From Cloeon dipterum (taxonomy: Eukaryota; Arthropoda; Insecta; Ephemeroptera; Baetidae): a DNA stretch of 64,000 nucleotides. The notes below the pieces were generated by a model. The model was given only the letters and a program-made list of their open reading frames with translations. It ran no database searches and had not been told where the DNA came from. Each line of letters begins with the position of its first letter. The stretch's first letter is position 1. Position numbers and translations under genes: made by a program. This document shows, one piece after another, positions 1-13,608 of this stretch. The DNA lies in the NCBI RefSeq assembly GCF_949628265.1, contig NC_088790.1:7196545-7260544 (forward strand), in the 5' to 3' direction.

Positions 1-691
1 AGTTAAGTGAGCAGCAAGTGAGGATGATTTTCGGCGAAGAATGTCACACGCAAGACTAGAGCGTCGCCCTCGCCGGCGCTGCCACCGCTTATAAGAATAA
101 TGAGAAGTTTGTCTCTTTATTAGGAGCGCCAACTTTGGGGCGTCAAAGGTTCTTTAAAGGCGCACGCACCCCCCAATTAGGAACTCCATCCCTCCGGTCG
201 GCTTTGATAGGTGCTGCTGGCTGGCTGCGAGCTTGAAAAGAACGCGGCCAACTTCTTTCAACCCCGCGCGCGAACGGCCTTCCTGTGTGGGGGAATTTGT
301 GTTGGCTGCCAAAAGGAAGATGAGGTCAAGGAAATAAATTGGGCCATTTTATAATGATGCCGTTGAATCATGTAGATCCAAAATATTTAATGATATTACA
401 ATGTTATTTTTACAGACTTTCAACCTTCTTATACTTAAATCAAAAGTCGTACTTTTAATCAATCGCATTAATTAATTACTGAAAGGTTCGAATTTTATAA
501 TTTAAAAACTTTAACTGTATAAACTAATAGAAGTGTAGAACTATAATAAGTAAAAGGTTCCTTCTAGTTTCATGAAACCATCGATTTTCATAATATTTTT
601 TTTATTTTCTAAATATAAAATAAGCATGCGTGATTTGGCTTCACGGGACGAATGTCTAGCGTTTCAATGTAGTCCTCGGTGCGGAGGCAAG
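1..691. other. Intergenic or intronic DNA, no gene seen
   Basis: The first ~320 bases are GC-richer with several CpGs; the rest is AT-rich. I see no open frame with supporting splice sites, no RNA gene and no clear promoter. It ends where the first copy of the dispersed repeat begins. The repeat may start a little before 692, since only the part shared with the second copy can be delimited. Confidence 0.6.
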
Positions 692-830
692 TGGCCCTTG
701 AGTGGGCTGGGTCCCTGTGCGGCCTGGTGCGCCCATGTTATCCGTTCGCGGTGTTATTGGGACCCAGGTTTCAGCATTTCATGCTAGTGCAGTGCGCGCC
801 CTTCCCGGTCCAAGAGGACAGGGATAAAAA
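692..830 (+). repeat. Dispersed repeat, copy 1 (likely a 3' end of a retroelement)
   Basis: This ~139-bp segment recurs almost unchanged at 13771-13906 in the same orientation. Both copies start TGGCCCTT, contain GTGGGCTGGGTCCCTGTG and end GACAGGGATAAAAA. By eye they differ at about ten positions, including two small indels. After the shared end, copy 1 runs into A-rich sequence (AAAAAAAATAAAATAAAATG). A fixed 3' end plus an A-rich tail fits a LINE or SINE inserted by target-primed reverse transcription. I found no convincing Pol III A/B boxes, so a truncated LINE 3' end is the better guess. Family unknown. The short open frames across it are incidental. Confidence 0.75.
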
Positions 831-1421
831 CTGCAAAAAAAATAAAATAAAATGTTTTTAACAGTAGGAATGAGTTGAAGCTTTTTATCGCGAGTGTAAC
901 TTTTCATACGAGTGCAAAGCCGGAAAATCGCATTAAGAAAAGCAAAGAGACAAATGGTGCAGCGGAAATAAAGCAGTCTTGCGCAATTTGTTTCTTTTCT
1001 TAGTGTTACCTTGCAATCGCGTGCAAGCAGCAAACCAACTACTCGTGCTTAATGGCCACCAGTCAGATTTCCGCGACTGTGGTGCATTTTTCTTGCGAAC
1101 TCGTCGAGTCAATAAATCAGGCAGTTACGCTCGCTTTTTGCGGGAGAGCGAGGCGCGAAATGAAAGAGGCGCTGCTCTTTCTTGGGCATCAAGCAGTTTC
1201 ATTTTCTATACACACCACACCCCGGGCACGGCATTTATACGGAAAACGTGCAAGGCAAAAGTTTGCTAATTTGCGGTCGAGTGATGAATTTCGCATGCAT
1301 TCCAGGACTCGAAAGAGCGGCAGGCGAGCAATAAAATTGACCCCGTGAAATATGCAGCCTACCTGACGCACAAAGAAAAGAGGAATTCGGGCGTTGCCGG
1401 GGCGCAACTTTTGCCCTCTCA

Positions 1422-1441
1422 CTCTCTCTCTCTCTCTCTCC
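1422..1441. repeat. Short (CT)n microsatellite
   Basis: Ten CT dinucleotides in a row, with a CTCTC-rich approach. The complementary strand is a GA repeat of the kind bound by GAGA-type factors in flies. Binding is not shown here. Confidence 0.85.
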
Positions 1442-2330
1442 GCCGAGAATTATTCAGGTGAGCTCTGGCAGAATAATGCCTCGGCGTAAATCTTGCATCA
1501 TGGCCGGTAAAATTTATGAGTGCAAAACAAAAGCAGAAGCCGCGCCACTACCAACTTGGCCAATTAAAAAGCCGGCGCCCTTCGCTGCTGACGATGGATT
1601 TCGCCCGCTCGCTGCCTTCGTACATATTGGTTTGCCAAGAAATTCTGCACGCTGGACCGTTTATTGATCTTGCCTCATCAGCCGCATTGCTCATCATCGC
1701 TCCACCCTTGCGAGATTATTCAATTATCGCCACCGATCTCATCGTACCGACACGCTAAATTCTATAACGCCCAGGGGGTTTCTCAACTCTACGAAAACAT
1801 TACTCAGCTAGTCGAAACTCTGAAATCCTATTTCTTCCTGCCATGCGATACTCCACTAAGTTTTGACAAGTGCTCGCTTCCTCGCGAGAGCCTATAACTT
1901 CTCTATGAAAAATTCGATCAGCGAAAACAGAAAAGCACCCAGTTCTATGTACGTTGCTGGAATAACCCAAGCATCACATGATTTAAATTTCAGCAAATTT
2001 CTTAAATCCTATTTTAAATTATCACTCTTCTATGCTTTACAAAAACCCTCACACATAAAAAAATAGGTTGACTCAACTGACGCGAGACCAAAACTGGAAG
2101 CTGCGGTATCTGGAATCGTGCTATTTTTACTCGTATTCAAAACTTCCGTTGAAATGTATTTTTTTATTTTTCAAAAGAAAGCTCTCGTATCGCATGAAAA
2201 ATGTCATTTTTTTTCTTTCATCCTGCGGCCGGAAATAAGTTGGAGAAATAGAACGCGCGTGGTTTTGATCGTCAGCCAGTTTCATGTCATTTTCCTCATT
2301 TTGAGAGGTTTTCGCGGAGATAACGACGTC

Positions 2331-2364
2331 GGTGGGTGGTGGTGGCGGCGGCGGCAGCGGTGGC
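2331..2364. repeat. GGT/GGC trinucleotide repeat
   Basis: Imperfect GGT repeats pass into four GGC units and back to GGTGGC. This run explains the proline-rich minus-strand open frame at 2127-2366, which I do not consider a gene. Confidence 0.8.
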
Positions 2365-5131
2365 ACACCTATTAGGAGGCGAGAGCCTCTTTTTCAGTCT
2401 GATGAGTTATTGCTCACAAAACTAGCACGACGCGCGAAAAAGGCCGGAGAGAGAGAAAGGGCGAGGGAAATTGAATGCTCGTTGAGATGAGAGTGGAAAT
2501 GAAGGTGCATAAAAGTCACAATTTCACGTGAGATTGATCGGAAGCAGATCGGCTAATAAGTTGTATCGCTCGTTCGAGAAGGAGCTTCTGCACAGAGGAG
2601 AAGTCCTCTTTTAGAACTTTGTAATAACACAAGATCTATACTTTGCTGTCTTTGACGGCAAATTTGATATTTTTCTTTTCAAGTTGCCTCGCCAAAGAGG
2701 GCAATCAGTCTCAAAACACTTGAATATACTTATAGCAAATGCACCCGAAAACTAAAAGTATAACACATTATAGAAAATTAATTGAAAGAGCTGTTTATTC
2801 CAAAAAGACGTTGTTGCCTCTTCAGAAACCAATTACGCTTGCTTTAAAAATATTTTAGCGCCTCAACTCTCCCAGCTTGAACGAAAAAGCATTTTCCCTT
2901 GTGAAAATTGGAAAGATTTTTCGTCAGCTCTATTGTGTGTTAACGAAAGCATGGTGAGATCAAAAGATTTTGGCGCAGCAAGTGTAAGGCAAAAGGCCTA
3001 ATTTGGGCTTGATGACTCAAATCAACCCCTCTATGGTAGGGTGCTCTCTCTTTCCTCTCTTCTCACCCACGAGACGCACTTCTTTTTTTCTACATTGGGC
3101 TGCTACAAAAAAGTGCGACGCAGTCAATGAACTTTGAAGACAGTCGCTTTTTTGCGTCTACGCCACACCGCACGAGCAGACATTACCTTTTGCGCACAGT
3201 GCGTATTGATTGCCTCCACTCACACTCTTCGCTCGCTAAACTTGGCAGTGTGCAACCGAGACGTGCGCGCAAAACAAAAACAAACAACTAGCTTTTGCCT
3301 TCATCAACAGTGCGTGTCCCGACCAGCACTCCACAATGAAAGAAAAACACCCTGCTCAACGATTGACACTTGAATGATCGATCTGTAACCGAATACGCAA
3401 GCCTCTCGCCTCTTTTCTCTGCTTGATTGAAATCAGATTTGCCAATAATGGACTCTGGTTATGTGTAATCTGATATTTCGAATTTACTTTATCCAGGAGT
3501 CGGGATGTAGTCAGGATGTGCTTTTTAAGGATGGTAAAAATATCTATGTTATTTTCATAGGTTACACATTGGATTAGGGCCTTGAATGTGGATTGATGCA
3601 GATTAAAATTAAATATTTTCAGACCAGAAAAATGTCTTTTCGATTGGTGCGATTCTTTTTTAAATATGAGGTAAGCAACTTGTAGAAATCAAATCTTGAT
3701 CATTATTTAATTCAAATCCTTTAAAAGATCTTCGACTGACGGCTGAACTTGGAATGTTCTTCAGTGAGTGGTTATTTATTTAAAAATTGAACTCTCCTAA
3801 AAATAAATAATTATCAAAAACGCGGATAAATTTGTAGTGGTACAGGAGCACGGTCCTGCCCTTTGCCGTGAGCCATCAATTGTCGTTGGTTTGAATTATT
3901 ATACATAAGATAATAATTCATTTTTCGCCCGACAGCCACTCGGTGCTGACGTGGTTCGTTTAATTGTGCAGAACCCGATTCAAGACCACCAATGATGGCA
4001 AAAGAATTTATCATTCATTAATATTGTAAAACTATATATCAGTTATGGTATTTGATTAAGGGTCAATGAGCGAATTTCAACTGTAAACCATTTTATCAGC
4101 AAAATTCTTCATAGAATTTCAGCGGTCTTCATCACTTCAACCTCTCATCCCCAAATATTCAGTTTTTGCAAGTTTATCTGGAGCGCAATCTATTTTGGCT
4201 TTCATTGAAAGTTTAAGGATAGCGTGTGTTAATACTCTATCAGTATGGACCCTACTTATACATATTTCATTTATAATCACGAGCATGCGATTTTCAAAGC
4301 GCAACAATACATTTTTATTATTCAGCGATTCTATGAACAAATACTGAAACTTGTGCTTAAAGCTTTCTGCGCGTGAATTTCATTCCGGTTGAAAAAATAT
4401 TTCAGGCTTTTAGACGAGAGTGCGAAAATCATTTTCACGTATAGCTAGCTAAATTTGGTGACGAGAGCAGTGCGCAATTTAATGTTTCACCCAGTGACAA
4501 ATTCAACTTGTTTGAATGAAGTGCGAGTGAGCGCAAGCAGAAAATAAATAAATGGCTACTGAGTCGCTATGCTCACTCACTGGTGGAAGGCGATATTAGC
4601 TTGCTGCAATGTGTTTCGAGAAGCAGAAAGCACAGAGAGGAAAGAGGGAAAAAACGTCAAGTCCACTTGGCATGCTCCGCTGCTGGAAAATTCAAATGTG
4701 TTATTTTTCTTCTCTTCCGCGCGCCGGCATATGGATAAGAAAGGCCTTTGCTGCAGGACGCTTTTGCCACCAAGGGAAAAAGCAGGATGCCGCCTCGCGC
4801 GAGTGTGTTTTGCTTGCAAGGACAAATGGACAATGCGGTATTCGAATTCCTTTTAACTGCATCAGATGACTACTTAGAAAGCATTATTTGCAATAAGATT
4901 CAATTTTATATAGTTTGCTTCACTGCACATTTCAATGTGCAATTTTCTAACTAAAATATAAGCTTGCAATCATCTATTATGATTTTCAGTTGATGAATAT
5001 GCCAAATAATTTTTGGCTGAAAAAAGGAAAGATTGAAAATAAATATTCAAATCTATAAAAATTGATTCTGTTACAAATTTTCCCCTAAAACTTAAGCTTT
5101 TCTGCAATATGTAGCAATGATTTAAGAATAT

Positions 5132-5251
5132 CCCAGCAAGAAATTGGATATCCGGGATATCCGCCCTATGAGATTGGGCTGTACAGATGTATATACTCCG
5201 GATATCCATGGATATCCCGGATACCTTTTGGATATCCATTTTCTTGCTGGG
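5132..5251. mobile_element. MITE-like element with 22-bp terminal inverted repeats
   Basis: The left arm (5132-5153) begins CCCAGCAAGAAA and the right arm (5230-5251) ends TTTCTTGCTGGG. The 22-bp arms are inverted repeats with one mismatch. The 120-bp unit holds five copies of the octamer GGATATCC (5146, 5155, 5200, 5210, 5230), including an 18-bp perfect palindrome at 5200-5217. It has no coding capacity. A TA lies just outside the right end and one base away from the left end, which would suit a TA-targeting (Tc1/mariner-like) transposase, but the duplication is not clean. The likely identity is a non-autonomous DNA transposon of unknown family. Confidence 0.7.
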
Positions 5252-5657
5252 TAAATAAAATTAATGGCATATTGCTTCATGAATTTTAAGTTCTTACTGG
5301 ATAAGGCCAGTTTAGCCCTCAACATTATGGTTTTAAGTTTTACACCTGGTTCAGAGATTATCTTTTTAAAAATTTGGTACGATCGATATTTCCATCACAC
5401 GCAGTTCGACTCCATTTCTGTTGCTGGTGTTGCAGGTGGCCTAAATACTGCGGGCGCGACGCTCTCAATTTCAGCGCTGCATCCTTTAGCAAGTAAATTA
5501 GTTTGCATACGTATCACCTAAAGAGAATGAAAAAGCAGCTTGCCTACTGCCGCTGTCACCAACTGGCGTAATACTCTTTTTTCCCGGCGCCATAACCAGC
5601 CGTCTATTTCGCACAGCTCGGCTAGCTGGAGCGAGCAGGCGGAGAGCTTGTTTTCGA

Positions 5658-5708
5658 ATGCAAATGCAATCCCAGAGGATGCTCGCGGCCAACCGGCTCC
5701 TCTCGCAG
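5658..5708 (+). CDS. Candidate first coding exon (weak)
   Basis: An ATG at 5658 opens 17 codons, MQMQSQRMLAANRLLSQ, that run directly into a strong splice donor, CAG|GTGAGC, with the cut after 5708 in phase 0. The surrounding 300 bases are GC/CpG-rich, as expected near a promoter. No TATA box, no partner exon and no homologous domain were seen, so this may be a chance donor. If real, it is the first exon of a plus-strand gene with a long intron. Function unknown. Confidence 0.18.
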
Positions 5709-7749
5709 GTGAGCACCAGTCGAAAAGAACGCTGCACAAGCAAGCGAAAATTCAGCTTCGGGCACACACGGGCGGGTCTGGAGCAATAACTTTTCAATTG
5801 TGGTGCAATAAAGCGGCCGTGTTTTCAATTTGGAGCGGCGAGTGCCCCCGGGCGCTAATTTAATAGTTTGCATTCTGTCGATGCATGCAAACAAACCCCC
5901 AGTTTCTGCATTCACAGCACGTCATTTTGTCATTCGCTGCACACACGGCGCACCTTTTACTTGCGAAAGAGTTTGATGTCGGCTCGCGGCAAAAAAACAG
6001 GGCGCGTGCTGTGTGCATGTACACTTTGTATTCATGGGGTGGGTGCAACGAGCAGAAAACGCCACTGATGGAGCCCTGATGTTGTGTATCAAACGTATGA
6101 CTGTGTATACTCCACTCTTGCTGCGGATCTCTCTCGCGCATAGCCAGCATCTGCCACCGAGCCACTCCAGCTGCGGGATGAGTGGGAGCTTCAGATATGC
6201 CATTTCAATGGCGTGATTCTCCTCCGATGCAGCTAGGTCAAACTGGTGCTTAAGCCTGACTCTGTGCACCTCTGTGTCAATATTTAGAGACTGACTGCTG
6301 CCGATATATAATCCCTGCAAAAGCTTCGTTTGTTGTTGCTATGTGCAATCCGATTGCAGACATAATGGTCTATAAAACGCGCTCGTAATTATTAATAAAC
6401 TGTGAAACAACAAATGGCTTTAATTGTTTAGTTATAAAATCAGGAAGCGAGAATACAGATTTTAGATACAAAAAAATTACCTCCAAACGTTCTCGTAAAG
6501 GGGACAGTTGATATTTCGGGATCTCAGGCCTCATCGGTTGGTTACTTAGCCTTGCCGCAGAATAAATCAACGCTGATAAGGATTTTGGACCACCAGCCGT
6601 TGAACACGGGTGATGTAAAGTAGTTACGGTTATCATTAAAGTAAAAATGATCAAGTGACGCTCCACTTCCTTCAACGCAATACTTTATAAAATAATTTAC
6701 ACAACTGAGAATGAGAGAAACGAATTTGTTAATCTCCTTTTTGTTCCTGAATTAATTTATGAAACTTTATTATTATCACCTGGTATGAATTTCCACATAT
6801 TGAGCCCTTAGATTATATTATTTCCAAAATATTTGAGGCTTTAATGCGCGTCTGTTCTGATCGCACACGGAACACGAGACTAACGGTACATATGATCGCA
6901 TAATGGAGATATTGCGCTGAAAATGGACCGTCTGGGCAGGCTCTTGATGGAAAACGCTTGTCGTTCCGTGTCACGTTATTCTATTTTCCCTGTGAATGAG
7001 TGGGCTGTGCAGACGCGAAAGGGAAACGCCGTTGGCTGCTTTTGAATGGGGTTGGTGTGCGCATGCAGAAGGCAATAAATAAAATTATCCAGCTCCCAGC
7101 AGCGCCAATCGGGGCCTTTCGAGGAAATTCAGCCGAGTCATGGGAGTAAACGCACAATAATGTTTGATTCCGCAAGCAAAAATATCACACACTAGCGTCT
7201 ACCTGTGCGGATTGCGTCTCGGAAATAAGGTAAACCAGGCCAGAAGGTAGTGACGCATTTCTTGGGGCATAAAATAGCATTTCAGCCTGTTTAAAACTAA
7301 GAGAAAGAATATATTGAATTTTTGGTGTATAGCCGTAAAACTTATATTTGTTATTATGATGAGAAAATGCACTTTTAAATTATATAATAGGAAAAAGGTA
7401 TCTGCTTAAATTAAAACTAGGTAACGTGTCTTTCAGAAATGAGTTTTTCTGGTTTTTGGTTTCTTAGCCTCTAAAATAAATCAAGGTAAATTATTCAAAA
7501 ATTTAAGGTTATGTTATCTACTTTATTAATGAGAATATGTACATAAAGACATTTTTATTGCATGATAACTGCTTAAACGAAAAAAACATGATATCAAATC
7601 GGAAAAATGAATTTATTTGGTTCAAGCAATTTTTACCGGCATGCTCTATAAATAAGGCGCTTTTCTTTTCTTTCCCCCTACATGCGCCGGTGGCAATTTA
7701 CCTGTGCATGGCATCAAAAGGTTTCTGGGAACGTTAAGGATTGAATTAA

Positions 7750-7980
7750 TCAATTTTGGCCATAACTTCGTTCCCTGCGCCATGGTGTTCGGTATTGAAT
7801 CACGAGTGCTGAATTATTGCACACAGTAATTGAAAGGCTAAATTTTACAAAATGAAAAATTCCATCCTTTCCACGCCAGATCGTGTAAACATCTCGCAAA
7901 GAGGGTTTAACTCGAGCCTCCGCTACTTCAAGCGGCCCTAGTGACAATAATAATAATATCATAAGGAGCAGGAATTTCAT
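7750..7980 (-). CDS. Candidate small secreted protein (weak)
   Basis: A 76-codon minus-strand open frame begins MKFLLLMILLLLSLGPLEVA and continues EARVKPSLRDVYTIW. This is the layout of a signal peptide: a Lys near the start, a long Leu/Ile core, and a small-residue cleavage site near AEA. Part of the Leu/Ile run comes from an ATT/ATA triplet repeat, so the hydrophobic core could be accidental. The second half has no recognised motif and no dibasic-plus-amide neuropeptide pattern. No TATA box or poly(A) signal clearly frames it. Function unknown. Confidence 0.2.
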   Translation of the reverse strand: MKFLLLMILLLLSLGPLEVAEARVKPSLRDVYTIWRGKDGIFHFVKFSLSITVCNNSALVIQYRTPWRRERSYGQN

Positions 7981-10900
7981 TACACTCTAATGTGACATTT
8001 ACGAGCGGCCGTGGCGATGATAGCATTTTGTTACTAACACGCAGCGACAAGCCAGCAGCAGTAGCAAGAGTCCCTGTTGATTCAGACTCGTGGCGTAATT
8101 GTGTATTCATATTATGCTTCTGGCTCTCATTATGACGGCAGCCCGACTCCAAGGGGTCGGGCGCCGCACTAAATTTGCAAGGCAATTATCGCCTCCAATA
8201 GGCAAGGGATGCAATTTGATATTGCATAATTATGTTACACATTGACGCCCCTGGAGGCTGGAAATTTGCCTCGCCACTTTGCATCACCAGCAGCTAAATT
8301 GACAATGATCAAATAATTAACCGAGATGAATTATTTTCCTGCTTTAAGTTTTCAATTTATTTAGCATATAATTTGGGATTTTTCCATTTTTTAAACAAAT
8401 TTATAAATCTGAGAAATTTGCATTTTCTTGCACTCTAGTAGGAAATTTAATTTAGTTCTCCTACAAAACACTCATCGTGTGTTTGTCGGGTATAAAATAA
8501 ACCTTCTTCGTCGCTGTGGGAATGATCTCATGATGTTATTCATCCACTGCTGACTGAGTGAGATGCTTTTCATCACGTGTGTGCAAATAATGTATTATGC
8601 ATCAAAGTTATCCGACGTTATGGTTCACGCTCTGATTAGCCGTTTCTGCATTGGAAATCGCGTTATTTGTGAGACCCTCGCCTGCCGCAATAACTCCCGG
8701 CAAGACTGCGACAGTGCAGAATGAATGACGCTGCATAATATTAGATGGGAAACACAATTGAATTTTGCAGTTGAGAGGCCGCAGAACTATTCCTTGTGCT
8801 CAAATTAATAAATAAATGAAATGAATTCTCTGGAAACCTCAGTCTCTAAATGAGAATTACTATTGCAAAGGTCTTTTGAGTTTTTGTTTCCACCTTTTGT
8901 ATGAGCTAAATGAAATTTTCAAGGTCTAATTTTGAACGGAGACTTTCATAATCGAGTTTCAAATGCTCGAACGAATCAATAATTTAATTTGATATACAAA
9001 CTTGTCTTATGGTATCTAATGCCAAGAGAAGTGTCTGTGGTCACTCGGGTCTCGATCCCAAATTGCTCCAATTTAGTTAACACGAATCTACGCAAATGGA
9101 GTCGCTCGCCTCACATTAGCATGTTTCACGCATAATCGCGTACACGAAACAGCGACCGCGTTGCTAAACATTCATGTGTGTGGACTGGTGGGCCGGTGTG
9201 ACGCGTGCGATGTCCGCGGCAGGCGAGACGCTTGGGGACGCAGCGGCGCGGCCGGTGCTCCAGCGGCTGTCACCGCCACGGTACATGCATCAAAATTAAT
9301 TACGCCACTGTCACCATCGTCATAATCATAATTTACTCTGGCTCTCTCTCACTCCGTTCGCGCCGACAAATAGCATTTGAGCCCTTGCAGCGTTCGAAAT
9401 ACGCACCGCTTAATTTATCTTAATTAGCGAGGCACTTAACCGCTCTTATTGTTGGCCAACTACAACGCACGACGGTCAAAGTTTGCGCCTCTAGCGCGCA
9501 ACATTGAGTGAGAGAATTATTATTGCGTGCTTCTGATCGCACAATGGAGTCCATTGGTAGCGCGTGTAATTATTTGTGAGTGTTAAGTTGAGCGTTGAGC
9601 CCGATGCCAAATGAGAAAATTTATGCTGTTATGAACGTAGAGAGTTTGCTGTGGTGCGCACTGTTTGCCGGCAGAATCCATTTGCATCAGCACAGTCTGC
9701 AAAATCAAAGATCAAAGTTTTTGCATCGCATTTAGTTTTTAAATATTGCGCAAGAGTTCAGTAACAAGGAAAATATATAATGTTGTGACACCCATATATT
9801 TGCGTTGTGCCATTTATTGTTTTGATTTATTTCTATTGTTCAACTCCTTCGCAACAAAATATAAATCATATTAGATGCACAGGGATAATGCAATTCATAT
9901 AAACCGATTAAGATAAAAGTGTGTGTTTCATTCTTTCACTCTAAGATGGGTTGCATTTTTGCAGATGAAGCAATTCACAATATCACAAATCCAATGATTG
10001 TCTCAACTCGTAATTATTTTGTCCAAAAGATATTCCAAAATTTCTAGAATTCCAGAGTGAGAGCTAGGAGCACTTTCTGCCAAACTACATCGCACAAAAG
10101 AAATCAACAGTGCGTATTCGGAGGACCGCACGAACCCTTTCTGGACCGCTGTTTTGTTGTGCGTTGCTGCGGCTCTCTTCATGCACGTGGCCAACAACAA
10201 TATCCATCAAGCGGCATCTCTCTCTCTCTATCTCTCTCTGTCTGTATCGATTCGCCAACAACAAGCACGGCAGATGTGTGCGCGGCTAGGCTCAACGTTG
10301 GGCCGCACGAGTCCGGTGTGCTCTTTAATTCGCGTGAAAATAGATCAGAGAGTGCGCCGACGATAACAACATTTCGCCTGCCAGATTTTGCACGGCCAAT
10401 GTTTATCCACGAGAGATGCGAAGTTGGCTATGCGTTAACATAACGTTAATCGATGACTGACAGCAATACATGGACTTTGTAAAATACTCTGCAATTTTGA
10501 ACATTTGAGCCCTGGTGAAAATACTTGTGGTCGTTCCTGACCCTGAATTTAGAAACACTTGCTTGACGTTCAAAATCAAACCAACAATTATAAATTAAAT
10601 GTGTTCATATTTGTTTATTTTGGTTTGCCTCTTCCACGCACATTATCTTGGACCTCAATATTTGATATTATGGAATAATCTACTTTTCTAAATACAATTT
10701 AAACGTAATTTGTACAAAGTACATAAAATATATTGTCCACTAATAAAGGAGAGAATCTTGATAAATCAGACCAAAAGCATTTATTTTTTATTAGTTCAGA
10801 AGACCCAACCACAAACAATTCTAAGTTATAGAGCTAATCTAATTAAAAAATCGTTTCATTGCGCAGTTATAGAGTAACCTATTAAACACAAAGAATGAAC

Positions 10901-13608
10901 ATACTTAAATTTATTTTCCTCAATCAAACATAATGAAAAAATTAGAAACAAAAATTAAAAACTCACCTAAGCCCCATTTTAGTAGAAAAATTAATGGGCA
11001 CTGGGTGAAATTAATTTCTCTGTAACTTGGCTCTGCTTTTGCGCAAATGCGTTTGAATTTGAAAGCGAGACAGAGGCGGCGACGGCAAGAAAAGGAAAAA
11101 ACGGCCTTCAGTTCCAAGCACACCCAGCTGGAAAATAATAACAGTGTTTTTTGTGCTCAACATAAATAACCAAAAAAAAAGGAGAAGGAAAAGAGTTCGC
11201 TCGTCTGGAATGTGGAGTAAACACACAGTCACTGCTACAATAATGTGAACACACAAATTTGTTTCTCCGAATCGAATTTGCTGTTTTAGCGAAGAGAAGA
11301 ACCCCGGATAGTACTTGGCTGCGGTTTCTCTGCTGCTTTTCGCAAGGAAAAACTTTTTAATGGTGCACTCGCTTCTTTTGACAACGTATTTCCTCCTGTG
11401 CTCGACGGTGTAAAAGGCTTTTGCATGATAGCAAATGTAAAATTAATTCAAACCATTTAGTTTCTTTGAAGGGAGAATTGAGGATAAAATCAAAACGTGT
11501 TTGTGCTTTTAATTTAAAACAGCCCAAAAACATTGCCAACGTTTTAAAACGCCAAAGGCGTACCATAGCACAAGATACAATTCAATTCATTTATTTGACT
11601 TTTAGCATGGTAATACATTCAGGTGATGATCTCATCACAATATATTCAATCTAATTGCAAATTAAAAAAAAAATAAGATACAATAGAAAAATCCCTCCAA
11701 ACTTATGTAACTGATTTAATTGTATCAAACACCGATTAACGAATGTAAAGAGCTTATAAAGATGACTCTGGATTTGATAAGTACTGTAGAATAAAAACAG
11801 GATTGTTTATGCATACAAAATAATTTGTAAAACAATCGGATAATAGTATATTCATATTATAGCATTGTTATAGAGAGCTGATCTCTATTCCAATGCAGTG
11901 TGTATCTTCTGGCAGGAAGGGAAAACATATTTGCAATGCATTATACGTCAATATCACCGGTACATATGCATGAATCAACATTCGCAATATTCACCGAGTG
12001 AATCTTGTTACTGCCAGCCCAATAAGCGCGAATATTCAATTCAAACGAGTGGTATTATTCCGATTGGAATTGTATTAGCAGGCCGTGTTTGCACGGGTTT
12101 GCACATCAAATTAATTTCTGACTCGCTCGGAGCGGAGTCGGCGCGGAATTCGCTGCCGGGCGGTCACAATAGGTTCATTAGACCGATCGTTTTATCGCTC
12201 TAATGAGGCGCGAGATAAAAAAAGTAGACCGTCGTGGCTGGACGCAGGAAGTCGCCGGGAAATTAGGTGGCTGCGCCGAAGGAAACCACCACCGCCGCGG
12301 CGCACCATTAACTCGCGGCTCACCCCAAGCAGAAAAATTTAATTTGCACACGAGATTCTCGGACTCGACCTATTCTCCACGCAAGTTTTTCAGCCCCGAC
12401 GGTCATGGTGGGTCCTTTCCTCTACGTATCCTAGCTTGCTTTTCAGCTTGTTAAAAGTTTGCGAAGCACAAGCCTGCACAATTAAATGGGAAATATGAAA
12501 ATGGCAAATTATTTGGTCGTAATATAGATTAAGGCCATCTTTGGTGTTGATAAATGTTGAACTTTTTTTTAATCATAATGATATTTCTAGAAAGCAGTTT
12601 TCATGATCGGTTATTCTCTGATCATGTTATAAAGAACTTTTTTCTTTATCAACTGTTTGTTTGTGATGAAAATAACATTGCTTCATCATGAATAAATTCC
12701 GTTGAGAGCGATTAATACTTTTAAAAGGCTTTATAATCGATTTTTATGATTTCTGACAGTTTTACATTGTTCTGGTTGGTTTCTATAAGGGGCTTTGAAC
12801 GATTTCAAAAGTCTAAAATTGGCTCGGTTTATGCTCATTTGCTGCACAAATTAAAATCAGTGGCACAGAGAAAGCCACCAATTAAATTCTCAATTACGAG
12901 CTATTTTTATCGAATTCGTATCAATACAGGGTGGGCTCACTGTTTACTTGTTTCATAATACCCACGCACAAACAACTTCTTTATGCGGACTCCAAACAAA
13001 CGGTCGATATTTTCCAGGAGCTAATTGTACGAGGAAAATGTTACACAAATTTTGAGAAAAAATGCTTGTTAAAATAATTTAATTCCGTACATGTTAGAAG
13101 GCGAGAAATGTTCTTTTATATTCGAAAGCAAAGTAGCAGAGTTCCTTCAGCAAAAAACACAAGTTGCACTGGCCCGTGAATGACGCGGCTGTTTAATCGC
13201 CTTTTTTACGGTCGGTGGGCGGCGAGCGTGAAATAATTATTTGACCAGTTAGAGGCGCGCAAATTTGGGCGTGCTTGCTGCATTGCGGGGCATGTGATTT
13301 TGCAGCCAGCGTGAAATATGGTTTGGCTGCTGAATTGCTGGTCATAAAGCATCGTGCACCCATTGTGTGCGCGCGGCCACAATAAAAGAGCAGCCAAACA
13401 AAATCCTCCCTTCGCTCGCTGTCCTTGGACATACTATATATTGTTTGGAAAGCATGCGCTTTGGCTAGTGACAAAATGAAAATAATTTAGCTGACATTTG
13501 AATTTTTACGAGCACCATTCGCCTATTCATCGCTAACCATTAAATCCGATTTAATCACCACCAGTATATGACTAAAGTGCGTGTTTATTCAATCCATGTG
13601 CTGTATTC

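Larger units (their letters stand above)
831..5131. other. Gene-poor stretch, no gene seen
   Basis: About 4.3 kb of mixed AT-rich and moderately GC-rich DNA. It holds a short CT run (1422-1441) and a GGT/GGC triplet run (2331-2364). The open frames here (for example 1052-1348 and 4569-4856) lack codon character, splice support or a recognisable domain. No RNA gene was seen. Confidence 0.55.

Noticed and set aside
692..830. Pol III-transcribed SINE interpretation of the dispersed repeat
   Set aside because: TGGCCCTTCAGTGG and GGTTTCAGCATTC only loosely resemble A and B boxes, so a tRNA-derived SINE is not supported.
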